Assembly: GCA_946811695.1 (NCBI GenBank)
Contig: OX328128.1
Location: forward strand, 28,924,510-28,988,509
Direction: 5' to 3'
DNA from: Gonocerus acuteangulatus
Lineage: Eukaryota > Arthropoda > Insecta > Hemiptera > Coreidae
DNA: 64,000 nucleotides
Numbering within the stretch: position 1 is the first letter of the stretch; the number at the start of each line of letters is the position of its first letter. The notes below the pieces were generated by a model that made no database searches, had not been told where the DNA came from, and saw only the letters and a program-made list of their open reading frames with translations. Made by a program: the position numbers and the translations under genes. Shown here piece after piece: positions 34,681 to 47,244 of this stretch.

Positions 34681-35194
34681 AATGTAAATATAATAAGAAA
34701 TTATGAAGTTAAATTGTGCAAAGATCGGATCCCAAGTTTATTCTTAGGTGATATGGATCATCCCTAACATTAGTTTTAAATTCTTTGTAATTTTGAGAGT
34801 AATCATTGAATTCTAATCAGCACTGTGGTTGTTTGAGGGATTAATAGGATTAACTAATTAATTCTTTAGATAAGAAGTCAAGGTAGGAAATTAGTTAATA
34901 TTTCTAAATGTTTTCTACTTTTTGTTTCAGACTGCTTGTCAATGAGCAAGTCGAGACACAAATAAACGGAGTCTTCATTTATTTAGGTTTTAATTCACTT
35001 CATATAAAAAAAAAATATTTGCTAGAATGTAGGCTACTACAATGAAAAATAATTAAAAACTTGTATCTGTTATCAGGAACAGATTGTAATTGTCTTCTTA
35101 ATAAATTAATGAAAATGAAAAAGGAAAAAAAGACCTTGCACTTTGGAGTCAAAAAAATGTTTTTAATGAATACAAAATCAATAGCTTCCTTCGA

Positions 35195-35650
35195 AAATTG
35201 CTAAAAGTCCGACTCGCAGGAACTTCGTTATCTTAGTGCGTTTCCGTCTTGTCCCTAGTGTCCCGTGGAAAGCTAAGAATGAAAAAAGTTAATATTTTGT
35301 TATGATCTTTCGTGAAAAAATTGATAACCTGTAAAAATATAAAACGAAATCTTAAAGAGTAGCAAGATGTTAGGCATCATAACAGGAAACCTGCAGTATC
35401 CTAAGCAAAAATTAACCCCTCGCTATTATAAATATGTTTCTCATTTAATTCCAATTTAAAGAAAGAACAAGAAAAGCAATTAATTAAAAGCTGAGGCAAA
35501 CAGAGAGAGAAATAAATGTTTAAAAGAACTAAACCGACACTTTCGAATTTTAATCACAGATTTCTCCGGATGAAATCGCTCTATCAAAAACTGCATAGTA
35601 ACCTTTTTTGTAGACATTTAATAAGGTCTCGACTTGCTACTTTACTTTTA
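35195..35650 (+). repeat. Dispersed repeat R1, 5' part
   Basis: AAAAGTCCGACTCGCAGGAA, TTAGTGCGTTTCCGTC and TTTCTCCGGATGAAATCGCT match the first part of R1. Confidence 0.65.
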
Positions 35651-35957
35651 CTACTATTTATAAACCAATAGATCCCAAGAAAAGTCTTCCCCCCCCCCAT
35701 TTTTCTGCAAAATGGCTACAGAAAACTAAAAGTTTATTTCTGTTGGAAGCAATTTTGAAAGGTACTTTTCAAAGGCACAAAGTGAGAGGGTTAACTTCCA
35801 AAGGGGACTCTACGTTTTGCACGTGCTGCGTCCCTTGTTAACGCCTTCTTGCTCTCATTAGTGCGAATTTGTGTAAAGCCCAATTTACTAAAGGAAGGAC
35901 CGGAAGAAGCAAAATTTATTTTGACAATATACTAAAGGATAGAAGACTTAATTCTAA

Positions 35958-36195
35958 CATGGGCGTATATAGGAAATAATTTCGGGGGGAGGGGCTGGGA
36001 AGATTTGGGACCATTTCCGGGGTATGGAATACTAACAATCTAGAACTTAGAATAGTTTTAGCCAAGTAAAACGCTATTACACCTAAAATAAAATATTTTC
36101 TATGAACTAAGTGATCTTATTTAATTTATTTTTAAGGGGTTTATGAGACATTTTTAAGCTGCAGCCCCCTCAGCCTCCCCTTATATACGCCCATG
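35958..36195 (+). mobile_element. MITE, CATGGGCGTATATA family
   Basis: Ends CATGGGCGTATATAGG and CCTTATATACGCCCATG, with G-rich left end, GGGGTATGGAATACTAACAA and CTGCAGCCCCC. Flanks AATTCTAA and AATTGTAT agree at 6 of 8. Confidence 0.93.
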
Positions 36196-36659
36196 AATTG
36201 TATACACCAATTTAGGAGACAAACAGAAAATGTTAATACACCGATTTATCTTAGGAGCTGAGTTAAGGTGTACGTTTCCGTACTTTACCTAGTGTTATTT
36301 GGAAAGCTTGGAATAGAAACAGTTAGTTCTTAATTTATTTATTTTTTTACATTTCCTGAAAAATGTAACCGAAAAATGATATTTACGCCCCATAATCCAA
36401 AGGAAACTGGCAATAGCCATTTCTAAGCGGAAAATACTCGACTTATACAATTAATAAGAGCAAGTAATTTAGGGTCTCCCGGTGGCTAACCCATTGGATT
36501 CCAGGGCCCATTGGATAACAGGGCCCTTTGAAGGAATTCCATGGCCCACGATGGAGGCTTAGATTTTAATATTATGTCTGTTTATGTTCCCCCCTTTTCA
36601 ATTTATTTTTGTTTATTATAGCGTTAAATACACTTCTATTTATCATGTTTTGGTTGGTG

Positions 36660-37800
36660 AGACTTATTTATTTTGTGCTGAAATTTCATGTGAAATATAT
36701 CTCCCAAGACACTACTTATGCCATGTTATGCTTTGGGATATGGATAAAGGAGAAAATGCTGCTTCGACTTAACGGAAACTTGTAGAAATATATGGCGAAA
36801 ATGTCATTAGTGATTGTCGCTCACTAAGGGTGCACCTACTGCACCAGTTCCGTTCCGATCCAATAGCCCCCGACTGTCGGAAGAAAAACAAACACATGCA
36901 TCTCAATGAGGTGCCTACATTGGTCCCGACCCGATCCAGTCCGGTTCAATCCAACGGCCACTGATTCTTGGCCATTCAAACTTGTTTGTTTCTAGACCGA
37001 TTTCGGACCGACAAAGCAAAATGGCGCCAACCCACATTTAGTGTTTCAAAAAGGTCTACAGGTTCTAAATCTTAACCGATTTCAATGCATTTTTTTTTTA
37101 TATCAAAGGAAATAACATTTAGAACAACCTTGTCAATTCACATTTTTGTTTTTTGTTTCCCTTGTTTATTAAATTGCGTGGAAAGATGTTTATAACCATC
37201 CAACATCTATAACCTTCCAATAATTATAACCTTCTAATGTTTATAACCTTCTAATGTTTATAACCTTCCAATGCTTATAACCTTCTAGTTACCTTTCTTA
37301 TAAATCATTTTAAAATATGAATACCAATACTTCTCTTACCTCCAACATGCAACCTAATGGAAGGTTTCTATGCTTATTAGGTGGTATTTCTTAACTTAAT
37401 CACTCATTTTCACTTCACTACGAGGTCATTACTGACGAGCTGTGACTAAATCGGATCGGATCGGGTCGAGACCAATGTAGGTACTCATGTCGGCCGCAGT
37501 TGGCCGTTGTCGATCAAACGAAATTGGATCGGATCGAATCGGCCAAAATACGGGTCCAATGTAGGTGCAGCCTAACTTGTGCAGCGTTGTTTTGAACGAT
37601 TTCGAGCGGGAAACCGCAAGCTTGAAGACGAGCCTTGTACAGGTCGACCAACAGAGCTTGAAGACGAGTCTTGTACAGGTCGACCAACAGAGCTTGAAGA
37701 CGAACTCCTGCAAGCTACTGTAGAAGAAAATCCTGTTGCATCAGTCGAAGTGTTAGCAGAAGAACTTGGATCGACACAATCTACAGTCCACCGACCTTAC
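36660..37800 (+). pseudogene. Dead mariner-family transposase fragment, interrupted by a MITE
   Basis: N-terminal mariner sequence appears before the insertion (HVMLWDMDKGENAAST, stop, RKLVEIYGENVISDC, to 36824) and resumes after it at 37579 (RCFERFRAGNRKLEDEP). It ends in an HTH-like stretch VLAEELGSTQSTVHR at about 37790. An in-frame stop, a frameshift across the join, and an in-tandem 36-bp duplication (LEDE-CTGRPTE twice, 37618-37689) show it is dead. The catalytic C-terminal domain is missing. Confidence 0.8.
36828..37572. mobile_element. PIF/Harbinger-like MITE inside the mariner
   Basis: Ends GGGTGCACCTAC and GTAGGTGCAGCC, flanked on both sides by TAA (36825-36827; 37573-37575), the 3-bp TWA duplication of PIF/Harbinger. 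Subterminal regions are rich in GATCGGATCGG and its complement. The middle contains about six degenerate copies of TTATAACCTTCTAATG (37189-37286). Confidence 0.75.
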
Positions 37801-38649
37801 TTATGGGATGATCTCATAAATAATTGTACTTATAATTCCATATGCCCATTAATTTAAATTACTCTTTTAAATCAGAAATCCTCAGCAACGTGCCTCACCC
37901 CAACATCTGTTTCCGGTCACGTGACAGATGAAGTGTCTTGTCCCGTTACATAAAATTTGGAGACGTACGATTTTTTATAATGTCAAAAAATCGGCTTAAG
38001 GGAACACTTCTAATATGTTATATTAAAATAATTATTATATGCCTAAGTATTTGCGCATTAAAATAAAAATATATATTTGAGGGGTTGATAAAATATAAAA
38101 AAATGAGATGAGTTTGGTGGGATCTCCCTGCGATCTACATCGGCTGACCAAGTTGAGGGTTGAAACCGGACTCAGCAGATGTTGCTAATCCGGGACGGCC
38201 TTTAAAAGGACACGCAACAAGCAGAATAATTCTTTTCATGGAAAAATAAACCATCCTTTGATATAGTAAATCTAGCTATTGGCTTTGCTCCAAATTTTAT
38301 TCGTTTCTACGCTGATTGAAAAGAAAAATCTATTGCTTATCTTAATTTTAAAATAATGTAACAAAAACAAAAAAAAAACAGTTATTAATTTTTTTTAATT
38401 ATATTAAATTTAAGATAAATAAGAGATTTTTCTTATAAATTGTTATAAGATATGTTTCTTAATAATTATTAACGCCACAGATATCAGTAATAAAATTAGG
38501 CATTTCATTTTATAAATTACTATTGTAAATAACTGCACAGTGGTCCAAACTAGCAGAATTCGCCAACTGGAACATGGTTTTATGGGCGAAATTTGCGCGA
38601 CAAAAATCGAGATTTTTGTTCGTACGCTTCCAGACACATTATTTATAGG

Positions 38650-39425
38650 TTATTTAACGTATTAATACGAATGGAACAATTTTTAAAGCGGTATCTGTAA
38701 CCGTTTTCGCGAAAAATGGAAAAAAAAGTTTTTTAAAATAATTTTCGGTTTGGGTACTTAAAATCATGAGATTCAGTTGAAATATTTTAAGCATGTTTGA
38801 AGTTCACCCAAATCAAGATGTTTAAATTTTGGTTACTTTCGGAGTTAAGGAAGCATTAGAAAAAAAATTCATTTACAGACATGAAAAGGTTTGGGATCTT
38901 CATATATTTTCCTTAATATATCTAAAACGGTTGGTAAGTGAAAGGTGACACTTCGAATGCTGACTAAATTCTTTACGAAAAGGATTCTAAATCAATTTTC
39001 GATTGAACGGTCAAACTTGGAGGAATAAATACTTAATTTTTTTAAATATTAAGAAATAAGTATCTTAATCTTTTTAAGTAAAGTAGTTGGTTTCCTTTAT
39101 TTAAACGTGTTTTTTTTTCTATTGCTAGTTATTTTTGTGATCGATTATAGCAGGAAAATGTATTTGTCAATAAAACAGGATAGGTAAAATTAGAAACAAG
39201 AATAGGTCTTAAGAATATGGGAGAAAGCTGATTGTCTAATTTCCGCTTCTGTGTAAGTTGGCTCCTGCCAGTTTTCTGTGCCTTGTGACATATAAAATAT
39301 CGCTTTTATTCAAGATGTTTACATTTTTCACGAAACATCAAAACAACCAATAACTGTTTTTATTCCTTTACAAATGTCACTAGGGATAAGAAAGGAAACG
39401 CGCTAAGATGACACTTATCACTAAA
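38650..39425 (-). repeat. Dispersed repeat R1, minus-strand copy
   Basis: Reverse complements of R1 blocks: GTTGAAACATTTTC-like near 38780, TTCTCGAAAACGGTT-like near 38710, and the closing GAAACGCGCTAAGATGACAC near 39400. Confidence 0.6.
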
Positions 39426-39491
39426 AAGGAATCTGTTTACACGCAGGTAGAAGTGCTTAGTTGACAAGCACTAATGACAATTACTACGCTC

Positions 39492-39759
39492 CATGGGGGT
39501 ATGTAGAAAATTAATTCTGGGGAGGATGGGAGAATTTTGGGGGGGGGGGGGAGCATTTGGGGGGTATGGAATACTAACAATCTACAACTTGGAATAGTTA
39601 GTTAACTAAAACGCTCCTAAATCCCCCAAAATATTTTTTCTGAACTTAGTGATCTTATTTAATTTATTTTTAATGTTTTTATGACACATGTTTAGTGATT
39701 AAAGAAAAACCAGGGGGGGGGGCTGCAGCCTCCTCAGCCCCCCCCCTATATATGCCCGT
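39492..39759 (+). mobile_element. MITE, CATGGGCGTATATA family
   Basis: Ends CATGGGGGTATGTAG and CTATATATGCCCGTG; flanks CTACGCTC and CTACGGTC match at 7 of 8. Long G and C runs. Confidence 0.92.
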
Positions 39760-40740
39760 GCTACGGTCGTATAAACTCGGCATGATGGTTGTATTTTAGT
39801 ACTGGGAATCGTCATAAGGTTTGAGTGAGTCAGTCGCGAATGGTTAGGGATTTGATAGATTTTATTTATCTATTGCCTTTAAAATGTTTGCTTCCCTATC
39901 AGAAATTCTCTGAATCAGTGAATAGAACTTATTCCATCGACATGGCTTCTATATCTAAATGGGAGGGTTATGTTTTGTTAAACGCATTTTCGATTCCAAT
40001 TATTTTTCGAAACCTCCCCTCCTTGAAATCCATTGGGTGGTTCTTAAGTAAAGCAAAACACATCAGGGACCAAAACCTTTGTTTCCTTTAGCTATGACAT
40101 AATGGCCTAGGAGGATCAATTATAATAAGAAAAAATCCATTACCTGCTCTAGTCCCCGCCTCATTTTCCTACCTGAGCGACCCTAGAGCAAGTTTCCTTC
40201 ATCTATGAATGAGAATAGGAGCGTGCCTAGGTTTTTTCCTTGCGCGACAGGTGGAGTTGTCAGAAGCGGGAGAGTAGATCACATTGGTATGTAGATGCGG
40301 GGGAGTGTGGGCTTGGGCTGGTTGCTGTATTTGGATATCGTTCATTCTACTTCCTATGGGGAACATACTTGGAATATCTTAGCTATTTCTACTGCTGCGT
40401 ACAAAGTAGAGCGTACACGTAGAGGGCAACGAGGAAGAGAAAATAAATCAAACACGTCAGTTTAAAGGGAAGAAAACAGAATGGACTAGCTGACGAAGGA
40501 AAGAGAATAGCAATAATTTCAACTAACCTGGCATCGCAGCATTCTGTATGCACCATTAGGTTGCGCAAAGAGCATAGCGAAGAAATCAAACACTTGAATT
40601 TTATAGTCACTCTGTGATCTGAGTGCTGGCAAAGCAGAGAGCAACGCTTTTCTTTGGTCTCACCAAGCTGCAATCTGATTGTAGCATAATTTAGTAAATT
40701 GTCTGAACACTCGTTAAAAGTCCGTCACGCTGCATATTTG
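39760..40740. other. Intergenic DNA, no recognised gene or repeat
   Basis: An 88-codon frame (39825-40091, plus) and a 94-codon frame (40673-40389, minus) exist but match nothing I recognise and have no context. Confidence 0.4.
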
Positions 40741-40744
40741 CTTG

Positions 40745-40980
40745 ATATAACCTGTATATATTTATTTAAATTTTGACGTCCATTTATTATTAACTACGAA
40801 TTTTAGGACGGGTTATCTATAGGTTACCACCTTTTTCTAGCCAGGATAGGGGTGATGCCTTTTCTTTTTTCGAAGGAAAAGCCACCGCCCCTAGTGGGAA
40901 TCGAACCCACGACCTTTGGCACGGAGTGTTTAGAGCTCACGCCTTAACCCTCACGGCTATAAAACCTATATAAATATATC
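40745..40980 (-). mobile_element. SINE family A, near-complete copy
   Basis: Minus strand: AGGGTTAAGGCGTGAGCTCT head, B-box GGTTCGATTCCCAC, CGGTGGCTTTTCCTTCGAA, GGCATCACCCCTATCCTGGC, then AGGTGGTAACCTATAGATAA and the TAAAATTTAAATAAAT end. Confidence 0.87.
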
Positions 40981-41364
40981 ATAAACATGAAAAGGTGTGG
41001 TCTTGTAATGATTTGTTCCGAAATACACCCCAACTTGTAGTGTACCGATTTGACATGGATATGTCTTAGCCATGGCCTAGTGTGACGCTAAAACTGTAAC
41101 GCTTCGGCTACGATGGTACACGAGGGTTCCGTTCCTATGGAGACTAACCCACGTGGTTACTGTACTATCGAAACCGTCAAATTTTCATGTGTAGCTTATA
41201 ATGTATAATCATTGGAGATTAAATCAGTGGAGTTAGTTGCAGCGTAATATTAAGCATTACTAATGGGGAATAAATAATTGGTCCTTTTCCAGATGAATAA
41301 GAAATAGTGTGGATAACTCATTATGCCTCCTTTAGACAAATATCCATGATGCAAGCTATTTTTT

Positions 41365-41455
41365 AAAACACATAGGGTGCTAACCTATAGAGAACCCGTC
41401 CCAAAATTCTCAGTTAATAACAATGGACGTTAAAAATTAAATAAATAAATTAAAA
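41365..41455 (+). mobile_element. SINE family A tail fragment
   Basis: AGGGTGCTAACCTATAGAGA and AATGGACGTTAAAAATTAAA with (AAAT)n end; no tRNA head. Confidence 0.7.
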
Positions 41456-41666
41456 CACATGTTCCTCATTAATTCTGCATCATGTCTGCCAAGTTTCAAT
41501 GCAAGGAATTAAAAATAACGGCCAGCACGGGCAAGACAATAATTTGGTTCTGAAACCCCCTCTTCTAAAGAACCTATTTAGTTCAATTTAAAACACAACT
41601 TTTTTTTTTTTTCATAAGGCAAATTCAACCACACGGGTCATTGTTGCCTTCTGAAATTTAAAGCCT

Positions 41667-41734
<68 letters not shown>

Positions 41735-41739
41735 CTGAA

Positions 41740-43740
41740 ATTGTTGCCTAAGTAAATCAAAATGTATTAGAGGAAAACATAATAATGAGAAAAAAAAAGT
41801 CGTTGAAAGCAAAATACACTAATATTGAAACTATTGATCTGAAATGTTTTACATTTTAATATTTGAATTATTATTTTTTTTTTTTTGTAAATAATTGCTT
41901 ATTATATTTTATTAAATAGCTCAGTGGCTCTCAAAAAACTCAACACTCTCAAAAACACAACTTTTTTGTCAGATATCCACGATGTATTCCGCCTTTAGTT
42001 GCAATATAACAACTATTACAGCCGTTATGATCAAATTAGTCATTTCCGTATGTGGTAAACCTCCCCTTCAGATGGATCGATTAAGATTATTTTAACAACA
42101 AATCATTATCTATAGATACCTATGCCGTATAGGGAGTTTCGTTGCAATATAACAAAAATTACGGCAATACTAATTTAGATAAATTAGTTCTTTGATTCTG
42201 GAGTAACCCCCCGCCCCTTCTGATGGACGGACAAACCTGGTTAACGAATCCATCTAAGCCATTCTTATAGGAATGCTATATACCCATTTTTGGGGCAAAA
42301 AACAACAACAGAAACTATGACCGCCGCCGTTTTAACAGACACAAACATATGTGGATATATATTTAGGAAAGTACTAATAATTAATAATATACACCAGAAG
42401 TGAGTTCAGTAGGGAAGTGATAGCTTTTCTCTCCAACCTCCTCTTGTACGGCTCAACTTTTCTTTCCTTCTTTCCGAAACACCTTTAGCTCCTGTATCCC
42501 TAATTTTGACAATATACTTTTACCTAAATATTAGGCCTATTTGATGTTCTAACAATAATATAATCACTAACGAATTTCAATGTTCCATGTGCATGTGGTT
42601 TCTGTCGGCAGTGATTGTAGTGTTATTTTGATAACTTTTATTTTCTTCTATATTGTAACAGATATTGTCTAGCTGTTCAGCTCTTCTTCCTTCTTGATGA
42701 TTTGACATGCGGAGGAGGAGGAACTGGTGAAATTCAGTACAAAAGAAAAGGTACCAATATAACACCAACGCTTACAACGGAAGCCTCACAGATAATGACA
42801 AGGAAATTGAACTAACACATCGAGCGAATTAAAGAAAAAAAAAAACAGAACATTTTCATACTCTCTCTTAAGTAAAGAAGTCCGACTCTCAGGAACTGCG
42901 TATTCTTACTTCGGCCCATCTGGGGGAGCGGTTTACTCCAGACCTAAATTACTATTTTGCCCATACCAGCCGAAATTTTTGTTATATTACAACAAAACTT
43001 CGTATCCATCTAGGACATCTAAAGAAAATAAATCTTGTAAAAATATACTAATTCGGTTCATCAGAAGGGGGGTTTACTCCGGGCCCAAATAACTAATTCG
43101 CTTATACCGTCCGTTCTCTCTTGTGGAATCGGTTCACTAAAAATTGTGGGTTATTCTAGTTTCTGTTCAAATTGAACAAAGCCGCCAAACCTCGGGGATT
43201 GGTTGTTAATCCTACCACTTGGGGCGCAGACCACGGACTCCGATTTCTACGTTGCTTTGATTGTCTGATGCTGCCATTGTACATGCAGACGCTTTTATTA
43301 TTAATCGAGATGATAAATAATAATGTCAAGTTTTTGTGTATTTACTAAATATTGTAGTTCCTTGCATGTAGAACAACCGAGACGAATATTAATAATAAAT
43401 AAAAGATAATTGAGGGAACTGCTCAATCCAAATTCAAAAGGTCAAACCATTTATTCAAACAACTTTTATGATATCTATATAGGTTATTGTATACGCATTA
43501 TTCAAGGTCTGCAGGGTACAGTTCCCAAATTCTAGGGAATGTGGTTGTCCTGCGTGAAGGACATTTTTTAATTGCTTTTTGCAGTAAAATGATTTTTTCA
43601 TTGAAACAAAGTTATAGCCCGTTCAGTTAGATGGAATAGTTCTAATCCCACACGCGCGACATTCTGAGGAAAATAATCCCCACGGTTACGCCATTTGAGA
43701 ATTCCCATTACAATGAACAACTCGCTACTTTAACCTTAAT
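41740..43740. other. AT-rich intergenic DNA
   Basis: No gene recognised. A short R1-like start (AGTCCGACTCTCAGGAACTG) is at about 42879-42898. Confidence 0.45.
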
Positions 43741-43745
43741 AACAA

Positions 43746-44062
43746 CTGATTATGTCTCGTTTAGGACCAGGGAAAGCTTTGAGAGGCCAGGAAAGGGAGA
43801 TAGGTGTTTAATATTTATCAAAAACAATTTGAGCTATAGCCTGCTCAAACAGATGGTTAAGTTGGAGGGAAAAGAGCGTGGGCCTATATTCTCCGGGCAA
43901 GGAATTGGCGTTATATATTCTTTGTGTTATGACCTTATCACTAGGAGGTTTTAAACGTTTTTAGTCTTATCTTTGGCTATGTATTGATCAATATTAGACA
44001 CTATTTCTAACTGTGACCTCTCGAAGCCTTCTTTAGTCTTAAACGAGACATAATCAGTTTTT
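43746..44062. mobile_element. Inverted-repeat element (family D)
   Basis: CTGATTATGTCTCGTTTAGG at the left and its complement ACGAGACATAATCAG at the right, with about 60-bp arms including CTTTGAGAGG / CCTCTCGAAG. A related copy at 50028-50470 carries a SINE. Confidence 0.7.
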
Positions 44063-44064
44063 AT

Positions 44065-45250
44065 GATGTTTCACGTATCGTGTTGTTCCTTGAAATGGGA
44101 TTGTGCAAATGGTGGAACTATAAGTAACTATAAGTTAAAATGTTAGTAACTGATATTGTTCTATCTAAATATAATTTGAAATACTAATTGACCATTTAAA
44201 TGGATTTTAAATTTGTTTATATGTCCCATGGACGAGCTCGTTCAAATCGGGGTTTTTCTCTCCTTCGACCAGTTCGACAGTTAGAAGCCATCTTACGATC
44301 CCGATGGACCATAAATCCACGTCAGTTTGAAGAATATGAAGCGAGAGGGAAAATTCACCGGAGAGATAATCCTGGGACGTCCGTCCGTTGGAGACCGGTA
44401 AGAGAAGGAACAGGAGTTTCCCAACGAGACGGCTCAATTAATCAGTCAGCATTGATGGGACACGTGGGAACCTTATGCTAATTCTTGGGGGAGGGAGGAG
44501 AGAGCACCGCTCATTTGAGGCTGTGGGACTCGTCCACCCTCCTGTCCCACCCTCTACCTCTAGCTCCCTTTCCATGTGGCTAGATCGGTAAATATTTCTC
44601 TCCTTACAATGCTCTCACTACTCTCAATAGCCATTGCAATGCCTCTCATGCGTGCCGTTTTTAAAACAAATCCCCTCTCATGACAAGACAGGACTCGAAC
44701 AGGAAGACCGTTAGTGACAGTTGCCAATGAAAATGTTAAGTAAAGGCAGTTCCCGTAATAATGTCCTAATTTATAACATGTGGAGCAAAGATACAGTAAC
44801 ATATCCTCAAAATGATTTTTAGAACTTTGGAAAAAAATTACCAACCTACTAAATAACGAAAATGACCCCCGATAAAATATGTATTTTAATGAGCCCGCAA
44901 AGAAGCGACTTGCTCGTTTTATTGTTACATTTTAATAAAGGCACATTGGCCTAGACAATTCTATTTCTAATGAAAATTTTCTGAGATACAATATAATATT
45001 AAATTACAAAAATTAAAAATCCTTCCAAACCAAACGGTCCTATTTTTTTCGGATTCACTAAGTTCTTTGATCTCCCTGAATAACATGTATGAGTAAAATA
45101 TGTGTATACATTCAGCAGAAAGAAAGTACGGCCTTACATAAAACTGAAAAAGGTCCCGCTTGTCATATCGATTTTACCTCCAACAATTTTACAGTAACAC
45201 TACAGTGCAGTTAAAACTGCAGTGTGTTACAATTAGTAATTACTTGCCAC
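44065..45250. other. Intergenic DNA, no recognised gene
   Basis: Opposed frames at 44200-44481 (plus, 93 codons) and 44437-44207 (minus, 76 codons) overlap; the Arg-rich plus-strand product is not recognised. Confidence 0.4.
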
Positions 45251-45344
45251 TAAAGTAGACCTACCAGTGTTCTAAGTTTGGTCAAAATCAGTCAAACGGT
45301 GTGGATTTGTATAAGGAACAAATGGACAGACAAACAGACACGTG

Positions 45345-45350
<6 letters not shown>
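45250..45350 (-). mobile_element. Helitron-like repeat fragment
   Basis: TTGGTCAAAATCAGTCAAAC and GTGTGGATTTGTATAAGGAA match the internal repeat of the Helitron-like elements, inverted relative to 27532-28170. It runs straight into (TA)n at 45347. Confidence 0.6.
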
Positions 45351-45389
<39 letters not shown>

Positions 45390-45445
45390 TTATAAAACAA
45401 ACAAACAATACTCCGCCTAATCCGAGTTTTCGATAATTCGAACGT

Positions 45446-45500
<55 letters not shown>

Positions 45501-46304
45501 GAATATAAATATGTGTGTGTGTGTCTGTTAACGCGATAGTGACAGTTTTTGTTTGTTTTTGGCCCAAAACTTGGTATGTACTATTGGCAAAACAAACGAT
45601 TGGACGAGTTCTTTAACCAGTAAAATGGATCCTTCTTACGATGGGAATATCCTTCATAAACCATACTATCCTGCTTCGGAATTTCATCCTGTCCTATGTC
45701 CGTCATTATTCTTTTAGACCAAGAAATATTTAATCGTGCATTAAGGTTTAGCCAAAAAAAGGTTAAGACGTTGTTTTTATTTACCAATATTTCTTATTTT
45801 GAGTGATTTCCCTCATTTTGATTTCACATCATGAACACAACTGAACAACTACTAAATTGACTATAGAATGAACCAACAAATAACCACTAAATGTGTGATG
45901 CCGTGAATAATAACCGTTGTTAATATAGGCAACCTTTAAAAATTAATTCCATCCAAATTAAAAACGCAATTTCCCGCCAAAATCATTTAAATCAATCAAT
46001 CATAAATCATCATAACGCTAATGAGCTAATCATAATCCTCATAATTTATTTCCTTGTGAGCTAATCGCTAAAGTTACGAACCTCTCAAGGAAATAAATAA
46101 ATAAAAATAGCCGACTATCCAAATAGACAAAATTCCACAACTTCTCCCTGATCTGCTGCGAAATAAATATTCATGCCCTACGATAGACCAATCTACAAGA
46201 TATTTTGCCCAATAAACAAATTTCGGGTTCTTTAATCAACTGAAATCACCTAATGGGATATTTTTTCTAGCTAAAATGATAGATCTAGCGGTTTCCGTAA
46301 TAGA

Positions 46305-46306
<2 letters not shown>

Positions 46307-46377
<71 letters not shown>

Positions 46378-46411
46378 AATATACATAAATAAAGGTCAGA
46401 AATCGTGGAAT

Positions 46412-46449
<38 letters not shown>
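46307..46449. repeat. Two (TA)n tracts bordering the PLE fragment
   Basis: (TA)n at 46307-46372 and 46416-46449, directly abutting the GIY-YIG coding fragment. Confidence 0.95.
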
Positions 46450-46451
<2 letters not shown>

Positions 46452-46454
46452 ATA

Positions 46455-46684
46455 TTCTTCCAGGACATTCTTCCCCGTGTCTGGTTACAGCAGACGTTTT
46501 GGTGCGTTTTAGGCGGTAGTCAGCACAGTGTTGCTTTATCCTTGTGGCTATCTTCTTTCCAGTCTGTCCGACGTAGACGGTTCCACAGTCACATGGAAGA
46601 ACGTAAACACCCTTGTCCTGTAACCACTGCTTATCCTTTGCTGATCCGAGTGAGTCACCTATTTTCTCTAGAGGTCGGAAAGTC
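46455..46684 (-). pseudogene. Penelope-like element, N-terminal part of GIY-YIG endonuclease
   Basis: The minus strand encodes about 77 codons without a stop. They include KGVYVLPCDCGTVYVGQTGK (the GIY and YIG motifs as GVY and VYVG), then ATRIKQHCADYRLKRTKTSA and EECPGRIL. In PLEs this endonuclease follows the reverse transcriptase, which is absent here. The frame stops at the (TA)n tract. The next part of the same protein lies on the opposite strand at 46687. Confidence 0.87.
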
Positions 46685-46686
46685 TA

Positions 46687-46993
46687 ATGTCCTGGACAAA
46701 TGCTCTTTGATGAAGCTAGAGTCCTGGCTAAAGAAGATAACCGGCAAAGAAGGCTTGTCAGAGAGGCGGTAGAGATATTCAAGCAACCCATGACTCTCAA
46801 CAGGGATGAAGGTGTTATCCTACACCCTACCTGGAAGCCCGTACTTAGAACTGTAATAGGAAGATTGGCAGAGAAAAGAAAAGCAGATACTTCGCAGCAA
46901 GACGAAGAAAAGCTTCTAAACAGTTCCATCGGCTCTACGCGTTGTCAACAGGCGACGATACAAGAAAGAATATCCGAAAGCGCCATATGTTAA
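46687..46993 (+). pseudogene. Penelope-like element, C-terminal part of the endonuclease ORF
   Basis: The plus strand continues from the same codons (CPGQMLFDEARVLAKEDNRQ) through RLVREAVEIFKQPMTLNRDE and LHPTWKPVL to a stop at 46991-46993, the usual PLE C-terminal block. The short repeat CCAGGACATT (46462-46471) and its complement AATGTCCTGG (46685-46694) mark both ends of the opposed segment. About 70 bp downstream is a hammerhead motif, as expected at a PLE 3' end. Confidence 0.87.
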
Positions 46994-47061
46994 AATAAGC
47001 TCAATTTATTATAGGTTATTTAAAAATAACAAACTAAAAAAGTGAAAAAATGGACAACCGT

Positions 47062-47095
47062 CTGAAGAAGCAGAATAGGATTTCTGCGAAATATC
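47062..47095 (+). ncRNA. Hammerhead ribozyme motif downstream of the PLE ORF
   Basis: CTGAAGA, A, stem II GCAGAA/TTCTGC (6 perfect bp), GAAA, minimal stem III ATAT, C. CGT before the core pairs with ACG after it (stem I). Compared with 11837-11870, stems II and III differ on both strands yet still pair. Confidence 0.78.
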
Positions 47096-47169
47096 ACGCT
47101 AAAAAACAGACCGCTGGAGAATGCCGCATGAAGAACACGAATAATTCTCCCCAGCGAAGAAACCTCAAA

Positions 47170-47175
<6 letters not shown>

Positions 47176-47241
<66 letters not shown>
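47176..47241. repeat. (TA)n microsatellite
   Basis: About 33 uninterrupted TA units immediately after the PLE 3' region. Confidence 0.97.
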
Positions 47242-47244
<3 letters not shown>

